A DNA stretch of 33,594 nucleotides from Pseudomonadota bacterium (lineage in GTDB: Bacteria; Pseudomonadota; Gammaproteobacteria; Xanthomonadales; Rhodanobacteraceae): NCBI GenBank assembly GCA_021795435.1, contig JAJYPJ010000018.1, positions 1-33,594 on the forward strand, written 5' to 3'. Under the pieces are notes generated by a model, which was not told where the DNA came from, ran no database searches, and saw nothing but the letters and a program-made list of their open reading frames with translations. Each line of letters starts with the position of its first letter. Positions within the stretch are counted from its first letter, which is position 1. The position numbers were made by a program, and so were the translations under genes. Shown here one piece after another: positions 7,315 through 15,638 of this stretch.

Positions 7315-8558
7315 GCCAGCAGGGCGCGTGCCTTGAGCAGCGCGGCCACTAGCAGGTCGGCCTCTTGCTCGGTGTTGTAGAACGCAAACGAGGCCCTGCA
7401 CGTCGCTGGCACGCCGAAATGCCGCATTAGCGGATGCGCACAGTGGTGCCCGGAACGAACCGCTATCCCTTCCAGATCAAGTAGGGTCGCGAGGTCATGC
7501 GCGTGCGCACCCTCGACCAGGAAGGAAATCACCGCGGCCTTGCGGGGCGCTTCGCCGATGATGCGCAGGCCCGGTACCTCGTGAAGACGGGCAGTCGCAT
7601 ACTGAAGAAGGCCATGCTCGCGCTCGGCAATGTGCGCCATGCCCACCGACTCCAGGAATCGAACCGCTTCGGCCAGGCCCACGAATCCCGCGATGTTCGG
7701 CGTGCCCGCCTCGAACCGAGCCGGCGGGTCGGCAAACGTGGAGTCCTCGATGCGCACCTCGCGGATCATCTCGCCGCCGCCGAAGAAGGGAACCATCGAC
7801 TGCAGGATCTCGCGCCGTGCCCAGAGTCCACCGGTTCCGGTGGGTCCGCACATCTTGTGCCCGGTGAACGCATAAAAGTCGCAGCCGATCGCGCGCACGT
7901 CCACGGGCAGGTGAGGCACGGCCTGCGACCCATCCACCAGCAGCGGAATGCCGCGGCTTCGGCATGCCGAAGCGAGCTCGGCCACCGGATTGATGGTCCC
8001 CAGCACATTGGAAACATGCGTCACGCAGGCCAGCTTTACCCGTGGGTCCAGCAGGGCGATGAATCCCTCGACATCCAATTCGCCATTGGACCGAATGGGT
8101 GCGGCGACGACATGCGCTCCCGTGCGCTGGCAGACCAGTTGCCAGGGCACGATGTTCGCGTGGTGCTCCATCGTCGTCGTGAGTACCACATCACCCGGCT
8201 GTAGCCGCGGCAGCAGGTAGCTGTAGGCCACCATGTTGGTCGCCATGGTCGTGCCGCTCGTGAGAACCAGCTCCTGCGGTGACCCGGCGTTGATGAAGCG
8301 CGCCAGCGCACTGCGAGCCCCTTCATAGAGGTTCGTGGCTTCCTCGCTGAGGGCGTGCACGGCCCGCGCGACGTTGGCGTTGCGCTCCCGGTAGAAGCGA
8401 TCCACGGCCTCGATGACGCCCAGCGGCTTCTGCGAGGTGTTCGCGTTGTCCAGGTACACGAGCGGCTTGCCGCCGTGAACGGTTCGGGCCAGCAAGGGGA
8501 ACTGGGCGCGAATCCCGGCGAAGTCGGCCGCCAAGCGCGGGGTTGCCACGACGTTCAT
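7311..8558 (-). CDS. sufS: Cysteine desulfurase SufS
   Basis: This 415-residue PLP enzyme takes sulfur from L-cysteine as a persulfide, giving alanine, for SUF cluster assembly. Visible features are YLDNANTSQKP near residue 35, EHHANIVPWQ (131-140, PLP-stacking His), VDGSQAVPH (208-216), the PLP Schiff-base Lys235 in FTGHKMCGP, and the catalytic Cys373 in RSGHHCAHP. The short loop before the Cys marks it as group II (SufS/CsdA) rather than IscS. Usual SufS length is about 406. The ATG at 8558 overlaps the sufD stop; the end overlaps sufU as ATGA. All catalytic residues are intact. Confidence 0.96.
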   Translation of the reverse strand: MNVVATPRLAADFAGIRAQFPLLARTVHGGKPLVYLDNANTSQKPLGVIEAVDRFYRERNANVARAVHALSEEATNLYEGARSALARFINAGSPQELVLTSGTTMATNMVAYSYLLPRLQPGDVVLTTTMEHHANIVPWQLVCQRTGAHVVAAPIRSNGELDVEGFIALLDPRVKLACVTHVSNVLGTINPVAELASACRSRGIPLLVDGSQAVPHLPVDVRAIGCDFYAFTGHKMCGPTGTGGLWARREILQSMVPFFGGGEMIREVRIEDSTFADPPARFEAGTPNIAGFVGLAEAVRFLESVGMAHIAEREHGLLQYATARLHEVPGLRIIGEAPRKAAVISFLVEGAHAHDLATLLDLEGIAVRSGHHCAHPLMRHFGVPATCRASFAFYNTEQEADLLVAALLKARALLA

Positions 8559-9856
8559 GCCGGTTGACCGCCCGATGGCCAGTTCGCCACGACCGCGTCC
8601 AGTGCGGCCTCCGCATCCGCGCGCAGCACCGGATGGACGATGTCCTCGAGCAGCGCCCGGCAATGCGCGGCGACCAGCATCGCGCGAGCCTGCGATTGGG
8701 ATAGGCCGCGCGAACGGAGATAGAACATCATCCCCGGGTCGATCTGTCCGACGCTCGCGCCGTGCGCGGCGCGAACCTCGTCGGCATGGATTTCCATCGT
8801 TGGACGCACGTCGATTTCAGCGGACTCGGACAACAGGAGGTTGCGCGTGTCGAGGCTTGCATCACTACGATCAGCGCCCGCTTCAATCATGATTGCGCCA
8901 TGCAGAACGGCCCTGGCGCGCGCGGAAGCGACGGCCCGGCAACGCAGTTCACTTCGCGTCCCGCCGACGGCATGCCGCAAATCGAGTGCCAACTCCGAGT
9001 GCTGGCGCCCGTCGGTCAGCGCTACCTGCCGCACCTCGGCGCAGGCATCTTCGCCATCCAGGCGGATCGACAGGTCCCGGCGAGACAATGCCGCACCGAG
9101 CTCCAAGGCATGCAGCCGCAGCGTGCTGCGGGCTGCCAGCCTGAATTCGTCACGCCGCAGCAAGCTCAGCGAGGCTCCGGCTTGTTGCTGCTGCACTACG
9201 TGCAGCATGGCCCCCTCCTCCAGGATCCAGCGGGTGGATACCGTGGCCAGCCCGGAACCACCACCGACATGCCGTTCGCGCAGGGTGACGCTGGCCCCCG
9301 CGCCCATGCGCACGAGGCAACGAACGTGCGTCGCGATCGGTGTCGCGGCGTTGCCGACGTGGATGATTTCCAATGGCGCGTCGAGAACGCTTCCCGCGGA
9401 CACATCCAGCACGAACCCACCCCGCGCCTGGGCCAGGTTCAGCGCGTCGAGTTCGTCCTCGGTGTCCGCCAGCTGCAGCAGCTGGGCATAGCGCGCCCAC
9501 TGCCCATCATCGAGATCCGCCAGCGACAGTCCGACGGCGCCCGGAGGGAGCGCCCGAAGATCGGACATCGATGGCGCGAAATAGCCGTCCGCAAAGACCA
9601 GACGCGGCCCCGCCACTCGGGGGACGCCCATGGGCTCAACCGCCGAGACAGGCGCCTCGCCCGCCGACAGGGACTGCGCCTCGAGCGCACGCACGGGCAT
9701 GTACCGCCAACGCTCGCTGTTCGCGTGCGCCAGTCCACCACGGAGTTGCAGGCGCGCACGCGCCTGGGATCGGGCCGCTTGGACTTCCGCGTTGCCCGCG
9801 CCGGGCAGCGCCGACCCATCCTCGCGCAATGCGGCGGCCAGCAGGGCGCTGCCCAT
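8555..9856 (-). CDS. sufD: Fe-S cluster assembly protein SufD
   Basis: This 433-residue protein is the SufD subunit of the SufBC2D scaffold. The N-terminal helical part is variable. The beta-helix core begins around GFVLDVSAGSVLDAPLEIIHVG, and the C-terminal helical end has the SufB/D signature, including GASVGQIDPGMMFYLRSRGLSQSQARAML, where the conserved His of SufD lies just before (AAHGAS). Length is close to E. coli SufD (423). The first ATG shares a base with the sufC stop (TGATG), and the end overlaps sufS. Gene order sufC-sufD-sufS is canonical. Confidence 0.95.
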   Translation of the reverse strand: MGSALLAAALREDGSALPGAGNAEVQAARSQARARLQLRGGLAHANSERWRYMPVRALEAQSLSAGEAPVSAVEPMGVPRVAGPRLVFADGYFAPSMSDLRALPPGAVGLSLADLDDGQWARYAQLLQLADTEDELDALNLAQARGGFVLDVSAGSVLDAPLEIIHVGNAATPIATHVRCLVRMGAGASVTLRERHVGGGSGLATVSTRWILEEGAMLHVVQQQQAGASLSLLRRDEFRLAARSTLRLHALELGAALSRRDLSIRLDGEDACAEVRQVALTDGRQHSELALDLRHAVGGTRSELRCRAVASARARAVLHGAIMIEAGADRSDASLDTRNLLLSESAEIDVRPTMEIHADEVRAAHGASVGQIDPGMMFYLRSRGLSQSQARAMLVAAHCRALLEDIVHPVLRADAEAALDAVVANWPSGGQPA

Positions 9857-10605
9857 CAGGCAGCCTCCTGCGGAAGGCCGGCGTAACCCTCGGCCTCCAG
9901 CTTGCGCGCCAGTTCAGGTCCGCCGCTGGCGGCAATCCGACCGTTGGCGAGGACGTGCACGACATCAGGCCGGATATGCTCCAGCAGCCGCTGGTAGTGC
10001 GTAATGACGATGAACGAACGGCCGGGAGCGCGTTGCGCATTGACGCCGGCAGCTACCTGGCGCAATGCATCGATGTCCAGACCCGAGTCGGTCTCGTCAA
10101 GGATGGCGAGCTTCGGCTCCAGGAGCGCCATCTGGAAGATTTCGTTGCGCTTCTTTTCGCCACCGGAGAAGCCCTCGTTGACGCCCCGGTGAAGCAGCGC
10201 GTCCGGAAGATCGAGGATCTTCAGCTTCTCGCGCACCAGCTTGAGGAACTGCACCGAGTCCAGCTCCGGCTCGCCGCGCGCGAGCCGTTGCGCGTTGAGC
10301 GCGGCCCGCAGGAAGTAAGTGTTGTTGACGCCGGGAATTTCCACCGGATACTGGAACGCGAGGAATACACCGGCCGCCGCGCGCGCCTCGGGCTCCATGG
10401 CCAGCAGGTCCGTCCCTTCGAAGCGCACCGAACCGCCGGTGACTTCGTAGCCATCGCGCCCGGCCAGCACGTTGCCCAGCGTGGATTTTCCCGCGCCGTT
10501 GGGACCCATGATGGCGTGGACCTCGCCGGCGTTCACCTGCAACGACAATCCTTGGAGGATGTCCTTGCCGCCCACGCGTACACAAAGGTTCTCAATGGTC
10601 AGCAT
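9856..10605 (-). CDS. sufC: Fe-S cluster assembly ATPase SufC
   Basis: This 249-residue ABC-type ATPase drives conformational change in the SufBCD scaffold. It begins MLTIENLCVRVGGKDIL, with Walker A GPNGAGKST at residues 34-42, the SufC-type signature GFSGGEKKRNE, Walker B LAILDETDSGLDID, and the switch His in IVITHYQRLL. Length matches E. coli SufC (248). The frame is open upstream into the methyltransferase gene, but homology begins at the ATG at 10605. A 17-base gap separates it from the methyltransferase stop, and its own stop overlaps sufD. Call is certain. Confidence 0.97.
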   Translation of the reverse strand: MLTIENLCVRVGGKDILQGLSLQVNAGEVHAIMGPNGAGKSTLGNVLAGRDGYEVTGGSVRFEGTDLLAMEPEARAAAGVFLAFQYPVEIPGVNNTYFLRAALNAQRLARGEPELDSVQFLKLVREKLKILDLPDALLHRGVNEGFSGGEKKRNEIFQMALLEPKLAILDETDSGLDIDALRQVAAGVNAQRAPGRSFIVITHYQRLLEHIRPDVVHVLANGRIAASGGPELARKLEAEGYAGLPQEAA

Positions 10606-10622
10606 CGATCGATGGTCCTGTC

Positions 10623-11276
10623 TCATGGATGGCGCTGTAGCGCCACGTAGGTGAACGGCTGCGTTGCGCCGGAGGGGGTGGTGTGCAATTCGCGTCCTTC
10701 GGCAACGCGCATGAACGAGTCCCCGAATTCCGCCGCCAGACCCGTTGCGTCGTAACGCTGGACCGGGAGGTTGCTGCAACGCTCGGGTCCATCCAGTGCG
10801 AACGTGGCGATGACGGCATAGCCACCGGGCGCAATGGCCGACGCCATCTGTTCGGCGTAGCGCGCCCTCGCCCCAGGCTCCGCCATGAAATGGAAGACGG
10901 CACGGTCGTGCCAGAGGAGGAACCGGGACGCGGGCAAATCCAGGCGCGTCACGTCTCCGCACCACCACCGCACGGCGGCGGCCTTCGACCCGATGCGCGC
11001 GCGGCTTTCGGCCATCGCTTCGTCCGAGAGGTCGAGCACCGTCAAATCCGTGAACCCCCTGGCCTGCAGGTCATCCACGAGTGTCGACCGGCCGCCACCG
11101 ACATCGATCACCGGCGCCGACAACGGCAGGCCCAGGGCGTCGATCAGTCGCAAGGACTCATCCAGATGCTCGCGGAACCAGCTTGTTTCCACCTGCGCCT
11201 TCCGCTGATAGACCGAGCGCCAATGGGCTTGCAGTGGCAAAGCCGCGCCCGGCGCAGCGGATGGCTGCGTGCTCAT
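10623..11276 (-). CDS. Class I SAM-dependent methyltransferase inserted between sufB and sufC
   Basis: This 217-residue protein has the Rossmann methyltransferase fold. Motif I is VIDVGGGRS (residues 56-64), followed by the acidic strand-2 end [11 protein letters not shown], then [11 protein letters not shown] and [12 protein letters not shown] for motifs II-III. The N-terminal [20 protein letters not shown] is typical of small-molecule-type methyltransferases often annotated as type 11/12. The substrate is unknown. The ATG overlaps the sufB stop (ATGA), so it is translationally coupled to sufB and sits in the middle of the scaffold genes, where no gene is normally found. A link to Fe-S assembly is only implied by position. 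No truncation or frameshift is visible. Confidence 0.88.
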   Translation of the reverse strand: MSTQPSAAPGAALPLQAHWRSVYQRKAQVETSWFREHLDESLRLIDALGLPLSAPVIDVGGGRSTLVDDLQARGFTDLTVLDLSDEAMAESRARIGSKAAAVRWWCGDVTRLDLPASRFLLWHDRAVFHFMAEPGARARYAEQMASAIAPGGYAVIATFALDGPERCSNLPVQRYDATGLAAEFGDSFMRVAEGRELHTTPSGATQPFTYVALQRHP

Positions 11277-12736
11277 CCGACGGCTCCCTCGAGGGAAACA
11301 TCGAGCAGTTTCTTGGCCTCGACGGCAAATTCCATGGGAAGCTCGCGAAACACGCTTCGGCAGAAGCCGTCCACGATCATCGACACCGCGTCCTCTTCGG
11401 CGATGCCGCGACTACGGCAGTAGAAAAGCTGGTCGTCGGAGATCTTCGAGGTCGTGGCTTCGTGCTCCACGATGGCGCCGGGGTTCCGGACCTCGATGAC
11501 CGGGAAGGTGTGCGCGCCGCATCGCTTGCCAATGAGCAACGAATCGCACTGGGTATGGTTGCGCGCCCCCGTGGCGGTGCGTTCGACGCGGACCAGTCCG
11601 CGGTAGCTGTTCTGACCTTTGCCGGCACTGATCCCTTTCGAAATGATCTTGCTCCGCGTATTGCGGCCGATGTGGATCATCTTGGTGCCGGTGTCGGCCT
11701 GTTGGCAATGATGGGTCAGCGCGACGGAGTGGAACTCGCCGACGGAATCGTCGCCCCGCAAGATGCAAGACGGATATTTCCACGTGATGGCCGAGCCGGT
11801 CTCGACTTGGGTCCAGCTGATCCGGCTGCGCGCACCCCGGCATTCGCCGCGCTTGGTCACGAAATTATAGATACCGCCGACGCCATTCTCGTCGCCTGGG
11901 TACCAGTTCTGGACCGTGCTGTACTTGATGCTGGCGTCGTCCAGGGCCACCAGCTCCACCACCGCGGCGTGCAACTGATTCTCGTCCCGCATCGGCGCGG
12001 TACAACCCTCGAGATAGGACACCGAGGCACCCTCCTCGCAGATGATGAGCGTGCGCTCGAACTGGCCGGTGTTCAGGGCGTTGATTCGGAAATAGGTGCT
12101 CAATTCCATGGGGCAACGCACGCCCCGTGGCACAAACACGAAGCTGCCGTCGGAGAAAACGGCCGAATTCAGCGCCGCGAAGAAGTTGTCGCTGGTCGGC
12201 ACGACGCTTCCGAGGTACTGGCGCACCAAGTCCGGATGCTCGCGCAAGGCCTCGCTCATCGAACAGAAGATGACGCCGGCCCGCTTGAGGTCCTCTCGGA
12301 ACGTCGTGCCCACCGAAACGGAGTCGAACACGGCGTCGACGGCAACGCCGGCAAGGCGGGCCCGTTCATGCAGCGGCACGCCAAGCTTGTCGTAGGTCTC
12401 CAGGAGCTTGGGATCGACCTCATCAAGCGACTTGGGACGCTTCTTGGGTGCAGCGAAGTAGCTGATCGCCTGGAAATCAATCGGAGCGATCCGCAACTTG
12501 GCCCATTGCGGCATGGGCATGGTCTGCCAACGTCGGAATGCAGCCAGCCGCCACTCGGTCATCCACGGCGGTTCCTGCTTGCGCGCGGAGATTGCGCGGA
12601 CGACGCCTTCGTCGAGCCCCGGCGGCAGGCTCTCCGTCTCGATGTCGGTGACGAAGCCGGCGGCATAGCGGCGACCGAGCGCTTCGCTGACGGCGACCGG
12701 TGCGACCGGCGCAGCGGGTTCGATGCTGTCGGACAT
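11273..12736 (-). CDS. sufB: Fe-S cluster assembly scaffold protein SufB
   Basis: This 487-residue protein is the core scaffold of the SUF system, forming SufBC2D and building clusters with sulfur from SufS/SufU. Family segments are abundant: [15 protein letters not shown] near the N terminus, [18 protein letters not shown] mid-protein, [22 protein letters not shown], and [15 protein letters not shown] with the C-terminal conserved Cys. E. coli SufB is 495 residues. The ATG at 12736 lies two bases after the regulator stop; the long open frame upstream covers the regulator and is ignored. The stop overlaps the methyltransferase start. Call is certain. Confidence 0.97.
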   Translation of the reverse strand: MSDSIEPAAPVAPVAVSEALGRRYAAGFVTDIETESLPPGLDEGVVRAISARKQEPPWMTEWRLAAFRRWQTMPMPQWAKLRIAPIDFQAISYFAAPKKRPKSLDEVDPKLLETYDKLGVPLHERARLAGVAVDAVFDSVSVGTTFREDLKRAGVIFCSMSEALREHPDLVRQYLGSVVPTSDNFFAALNSAVFSDGSFVFVPRGVRCPMELSTYFRINALNTGQFERTLIICEEGASVSYLEGCTAPMRDENQLHAAVVELVALDDASIKYSTVQNWYPGDENGVGGIYNFVTKRGECRGARSRISWTQVETGSAITWKYPSCILRGDDSVGEFHSVALTHHCQQADTGTKMIHIGRNTRSKIISKGISAGKGQNSYRGLVRVERTATGARNHTQCDSLLIGKRCGAHTFPVIEVRNPGAIVEHEATTSKISDDQLFYCRSRGIAEEDAVSMIVDGFCRSVFRELPMEFAVEAKKLLDVSLEGAVG

Positions 12737-12738
12737 GA

Positions 12739-13185
12739 TCAGGCGACCTCCACCTGGATAGCGACCCGGCGCTCCGGCGACGCGGGCAGTGGCCGGGCCA
12801 GATCCGCGAGGCTCATGCGCGCCAGTGTCTGCGCGACCACGGCGCTGATGCGCTGCCAAGGCGCGCTGACACCGCAGTGCGTCGAGTGCGCGCAGGCATC
12901 GCCGGCTGCGCAGTCGGTGATGCCAAACGGTCCCTCGAGCGCCTCGACCAGCTCGGCCAGGTTGATGTGCTCCGCCGGACGAGCCAGACGGTAGCCGCCG
13001 CTGGCGCCGCGGAACGACTCGACCATGCCGGCACGCACCAGCGAGCGCAGCACCTTGGCCACGGTCGGCGCCTCGAGGTGCAGCACCGTCGCGAGTTCTG
13101 CGGCGCTCACGATGCGGTGGGGGTGTTCAGCCATCCAGCCAAGTGCGGCGGTTGCATAATCGGTAAGGCGGCTCAGACGCAACAC
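12739..13185 (-). CDS. SUF operon regulator, Rrf2/IscR family with Fe-S cysteines
   Basis: This 148-residue winged-helix transcription factor is predicted to sense iron-sulfur status. It starts [19 protein letters not shown] and contains the Rrf2 recognition region ([21 protein letters not shown]) and wing ([11 protein letters not shown]). Cysteines C92, C98 and C104 form CX5CX5C, the same spacing and numbering as the [2Fe-2S] ligands of IscR. The GTG start at 13185 was chosen because a GGAG site lies seven bases upstream and homology begins exactly there; the upstream in-frame ATG would start inside the promoter. It is the first gene of the operon, two bases before sufB, so it likely regulates its own transcript. 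Confidence 0.93.
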   Translation of the reverse strand: MLRLSRLTDYATAALGWMAEHPHRIVSAAELATVLHLEAPTVAKVLRSLVRAGMVESFRGASGGYRLARPAEHINLAELVEALEGPFGITDCAAGDACAHSTHCGVSAPWQRISAVVAQTLARMSLADLARPLPASPERRVAIQVEVA

Positions 13186-13203
13186 GGGGTATCTCCAATC
13201 AAG

Positions 13204-13238
13204 ACCAAAATGGTACTGATTAGATGCTTCTGATGCAA
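13204..13238 (-). promoter_or_regulatory. Predicted suf operon promoter with overlapping palindromic operator
   Basis: On the minus strand TTGCAT (13238-13233) is followed after 17 bases by TACCAT (13215-13210), a plausible sigma-70 -35/-10 pair. A palindrome ACCA-TTT-TGGT (13214-13204) overlaps the -10 element and is a good candidate operator for the Rrf2 regulator encoded immediately downstream. Transcription would start near 13203, giving a short leader with GGAG at 13196-13193 before the GTG. The palindrome does not match the full IscR type 1 site; assignment is by position. Confidence 0.55.
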
Positions 13239-13260
13239 CGCTCCGGCGACCCCGTCCGAT

Positions 13261-13288
13261 CGCCACGGTGGCCGCGTTCAGCGTGGCG
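13261..13288. repeat. Short inverted repeat upstream of the suf promoter
   Basis: CGCCACG (13261-13267) and CGTGGCG (13282-13288) form a perfect 7-base inverted repeat with a 14-base loop, between the suf promoter and the 3' end of the cytochrome operon. There is no T-tract on either side. It could be part of the cytochrome 3' untranslated region or chance in GC-rich DNA. Confidence 0.35.
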
Positions 13289-13364
13289 TCCGATACCCGC
13301 TTTGCCGCGCGATCTCCCGCCCGCTCCGAACTCCCGCAGGCCCTGCCCCTCCCGGGGATGCCGG

Positions 13365-13435
13365 TGCCCTGACCCCGGAGGATGGGTCAGGGCAGCAGCG
13401 CCGACCGCCAGCCTCGCGGGCTCGCCGTCGGCGCT
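13365..13435 (-). other. Two tandem strong hairpins downstream of the cytochrome operon
   Basis: Just past the triheme cytochrome stop are two perfect inverted repeats: AGCGCCGAC (13397-13405) with GTCGGCGCT (13427-13435), whose loop holds a further short AGCC/GGCT pairing, and TGCCCTGACCC (13365-13375) with GGGTCAGGGCA (13384-13394). Both could fold in RNA of the minus strand transcript. No run of T follows, so they are not classical intrinsic terminators. They may be 3' end stabilisers, Rho-linked structures or chromosomal repeat elements. The rest of 13267-13444 shows no supported gene. Confidence 0.6.
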
Positions 13436-13444
13436 GCGACCGGA

Positions 13445-14794
13445 CTAATCGACGGGAACCTGGCGGAAACGGCCCACCACGGCGGGCGAAACCGCGGGGG
13501 CCTTGTTGCCCCAGGCCTGGCGGATGTAGCTCACCACCGCCGCAACGTCGTGGTCGTTCAGCAGTTGCGCAAACGGCGGCATGGAGTACGGACGCGGATT
13601 GCCCTTGGTCCCCGGCTGGAATCCGCCGAGCAGCACGATGCGGATCGCGTTGGTGCCCGGCTGCATGGCAATGGAAGGGTTGCCGGCAAGCGGTGGATAC
13701 TGAAGACCGGAGCCTCGGCCATCGAGCTGGTGGCATGCGGCACAGTGGTTCACGTAGATCTGCCTGCCCTGATCCACGAGTTCGGCGGCAAGCTCGGGCG
13801 AGACTTCAACCCGCTGGCGGTCACTGGGCGAGGTCTTCTCGGACTGCGAGCGGAGGTACGTCGCGATCGCGCCGAGATCGCCATCGGACAGGTGCTGCAG
13901 GCTGTGGAAGACCACGTCCGACATCGGTCCATACGCAGCGCCACGCAGTGATACGCCGGTCTTCAGGTACTGCACCAGTTCCCCGGTGCTCCAGCTTCCG
14001 AGGCCCAGTTCACTGCCCGAATTGAGAGCCGGTGCATACCAGTTCTGGACCGGGATCAGTCCGCCGGCGAGCTTGGCATTCTGGTCCGTTGCGCCGAGGA
14101 CATTGAACGCGCTGTGGCACATGCCGCAGTGTCCAAGGCCATCGACCAGGTAAGCGCCGCGATTCCACTCCGCCGAGTGCTTGGGATCGGGCTTGTACTC
14201 GCCGGGACGGAAAAACAGTGCCCGCCAGAACACGAGGGTCGAGCGCTGGTTGAACGGAAACGGCATCTGGTTGTGGATGTCCGGCTTGGCAACCGGCGGC
14301 AGCGAACGCAGGTACGCGAAGATGGCATCCACGTCCGGGCGTGTGATCCGCGTGAAGTGCGTGAATGGAAACACCGGATAGAGCAGGCGATTGCCGGGCG
14401 CGATGCCATCGTGCATGGCTCGCCAAAAATCCGCCTCGGTCCAGCTGCCGATGCCGTCCTGCTTGTCCGGCGTGATGTTCGGCGAATACAGCGTCCCGAA
14501 CGGGGTGGGCGTCGCGAGGCCACCGGCGTACGGCTGGCCGCCCCGCGCCGTATGGCAGGCCACGCAGTCACCCGCGCGGGCCAGGTATTTGCCTCGCTGG
14601 ATGACGCTGGCGAACTGCGGCTCCTGCCAGGCCCCGGGCGCGGATACGGCGGCCGCGGGAGCGGCAACGCCAGCCGTCGCCGGTTGCTCCGGCACACCGT
14701 GGTGCAGGATGCCGCTCATCCACACCGCCCAAGCGACGAAGGCCAGTCCCAGCACGGCCAGGACCACGATTCCACGGAAAATCTTGCGACGCAT
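13445..14794 (-). CDS. Membrane-anchored triheme c-type cytochrome
   Basis: This 449-residue protein has three haem-binding CXXCH motifs: C77-VAC-H81, C223-GMC-H227 and C351-AAC-H355. Residues 9-28 form one hydrophobic segment that acts as an uncleaved anchor or signal, followed by a Pro/Ala-rich linker. Domain layout resembles the triheme cytochrome subunit of periplasmic alcohol or gluconate dehydrogenases; Met405 in YSMPPF is a likely sixth ligand of the third haem. No dehydrogenase partner is adjacent. The ATG at 14794 has an AGGAG site about eight bases upstream; the TTG five codons earlier is less likely. It starts 11 bases after the diheme cytochrome ends. Confidence 0.9.
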   Translation of the reverse strand: MRRKIFRGIVVLAVLGLAFVAWAVWMSGILHHGVPEQPATAGVAAPAAAVSAPGAWQEPQFASVIQRGKYLARAGDCVACHTARGGQPYAGGLATPTPFGTLYSPNITPDKQDGIGSWTEADFWRAMHDGIAPGNRLLYPVFPFTHFTRITRPDVDAIFAYLRSLPPVAKPDIHNQMPFPFNQRSTLVFWRALFFRPGEYKPDPKHSAEWNRGAYLVDGLGHCGMCHSAFNVLGATDQNAKLAGGLIPVQNWYAPALNSGSELGLGSWSTGELVQYLKTGVSLRGAAYGPMSDVVFHSLQHLSDGDLGAIATYLRSQSEKTSPSDRQRVEVSPELAAELVDQGRQIYVNHCAACHQLDGRGSGLQYPPLAGNPSIAMQPGTNAIRIVLLGGFQPGTKGNPRPYSMPPFAQLLNDHDVAAVVSYIRQAWGNKAPAVSPAVVGRFRQVPVD

Positions 14795-14805
14795 CGGGTC
14801 TCTCC

Positions 14806-15558
14806 TCAACCATCACCGTCGATGCTGCCGCACCGCAGGGGGAACTTGACGCTACCGGCAGCCGCGGGCTTCGCCCCCGGCGGAACCGGCTGGGACGACA
14901 ACCACGCCGCGACCGCTCCGATCTCGGAGCCATCCAGGCGCGACGTGACTTCGTGCATGCAATTGGGTGCCTTGGTGCGGCGGATCTCCTGCTTGAACGC
15001 CCCGAGCTGCGCGCTGATGTAGTCGTTCGTCAATCCGACAAGCCCCGGAACATCCGGCTCGACGCCCATGAGGTTGGCGCCGTGGCAGGCCATGCATGCA
15101 GGCACTCCACGGGCGGGATCGCCCATGCTGACGAGCCGGCGCCCAAGATCGAGCGTCGCTTGCGTGACCATGGGTACCTGCGGCTGCGGCGGCGGCGGGC
15201 TCTGGCTCGCAAAGTACGCCGCGATCTCCTTCATGTAGGCGCCGGGCAAATACTGCACCATCCAGGTCATCAGCGGATAGGCGCGGCGGCCGTCCCGGAA
15301 GTTCTGTAGCTGGTGGTACAGATAGCCGGCAGGCTTGCCGCCAATGCGCGGGGCATAGCCGCCGCTGCCGCCTCCCTGGCCATGCGGTCCATGGCAGGCG
15401 ATGCAGCCGTCGATGCGTTGGCGCAAGCCGGTCGAGACCTTGGCGGGGCCCGCCCGGCCAAAGGCCAACGGCGCAGCGGCCGCAGGCGTTCCGCTTTGTG
15501 CGAGGGCCCCGCCGCTGCCGAGCAACGCGAGCAGGGCGAAGAACGGGATTCCGCGCAT
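14806..15558 (-). CDS. Periplasmic diheme cytochrome c, c4-like
   Basis: This 250-residue protein has a signal peptide (MRGIPFFALLALLGSGGALA, cleavage near residue 20) and two haem sites, C52-IAC-H56 and C155-MAC-H159. The two similar halves, each with CxACHG, resemble cytochrome c4-type diheme proteins. It should shuttle electrons in the periplasm toward a terminal oxidase or from a donor. A ribosome-binding AAGGA lies about eight bases before the ATG. The frame is open 15 codons upstream, but the signal peptide fixes the start. It is transcribed with the triheme cytochrome. The physiological donor and acceptor are not identifiable here. Confidence 0.88.
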   Translation of the reverse strand: MRGIPFFALLALLGSGGALAQSGTPAAAAPLAFGRAGPAKVSTGLRQRIDGCIACHGPHGQGGGSGGYAPRIGGKPAGYLYHQLQNFRDGRRAYPLMTWMVQYLPGAYMKEIAAYFASQSPPPPQPQVPMVTQATLDLGRRLVSMGDPARGVPACMACHGANLMGVEPDVPGLVGLTNDYISAQLGAFKQEIRRTKAPNCMHEVTSRLDGSEIGAVAAWLSSQPVPPGAKPAAAGSVKFPLRCGSIDGDG

Positions 15559-15610
15559 GTGAAGGATCCTTGCAATATCGGGGGGATAAAAAGCGTGCGG
15601 CATTAGAGCG

Positions 15611-15635
15611 CAGGCGGCCTACATTGTTCCGCCTG
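15611..15635 (-). other. Hairpin after the DAHP synthase gene
   Basis: CAGGCGG (15611-15617) and CCGCCTG (15629-15635) form a 7-base stem with an 11-base loop immediately after the DAHP synthase stop. The nearest T-run (minus strand CTTTTTATC) is about 20 bases further on, so it is an imperfect terminator candidate. The 80-base gap also must hold any promoter for the cytochrome pair; I see no convincing one. Confidence 0.4.
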
Positions 15636-15638
15636 TGC

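Noticed and set aside
11081-12994. 637-codon open frame on the plus strand
   Set aside because: It lies opposite sufB and the methyltransferase. Its translation is rich in Arg, Ala and Gly without recognisable domains, as expected for the antisense frame of a GC-rich gene with strong third-position bias.
13224-13448. Small plus-strand open frame between the suf promoter and the cytochrome operon
   Set aside because: Its start lies inside the suf promoter region, it runs through the two hairpins, and its Pro/Arg-rich translation has no domain or ribosome-binding site.
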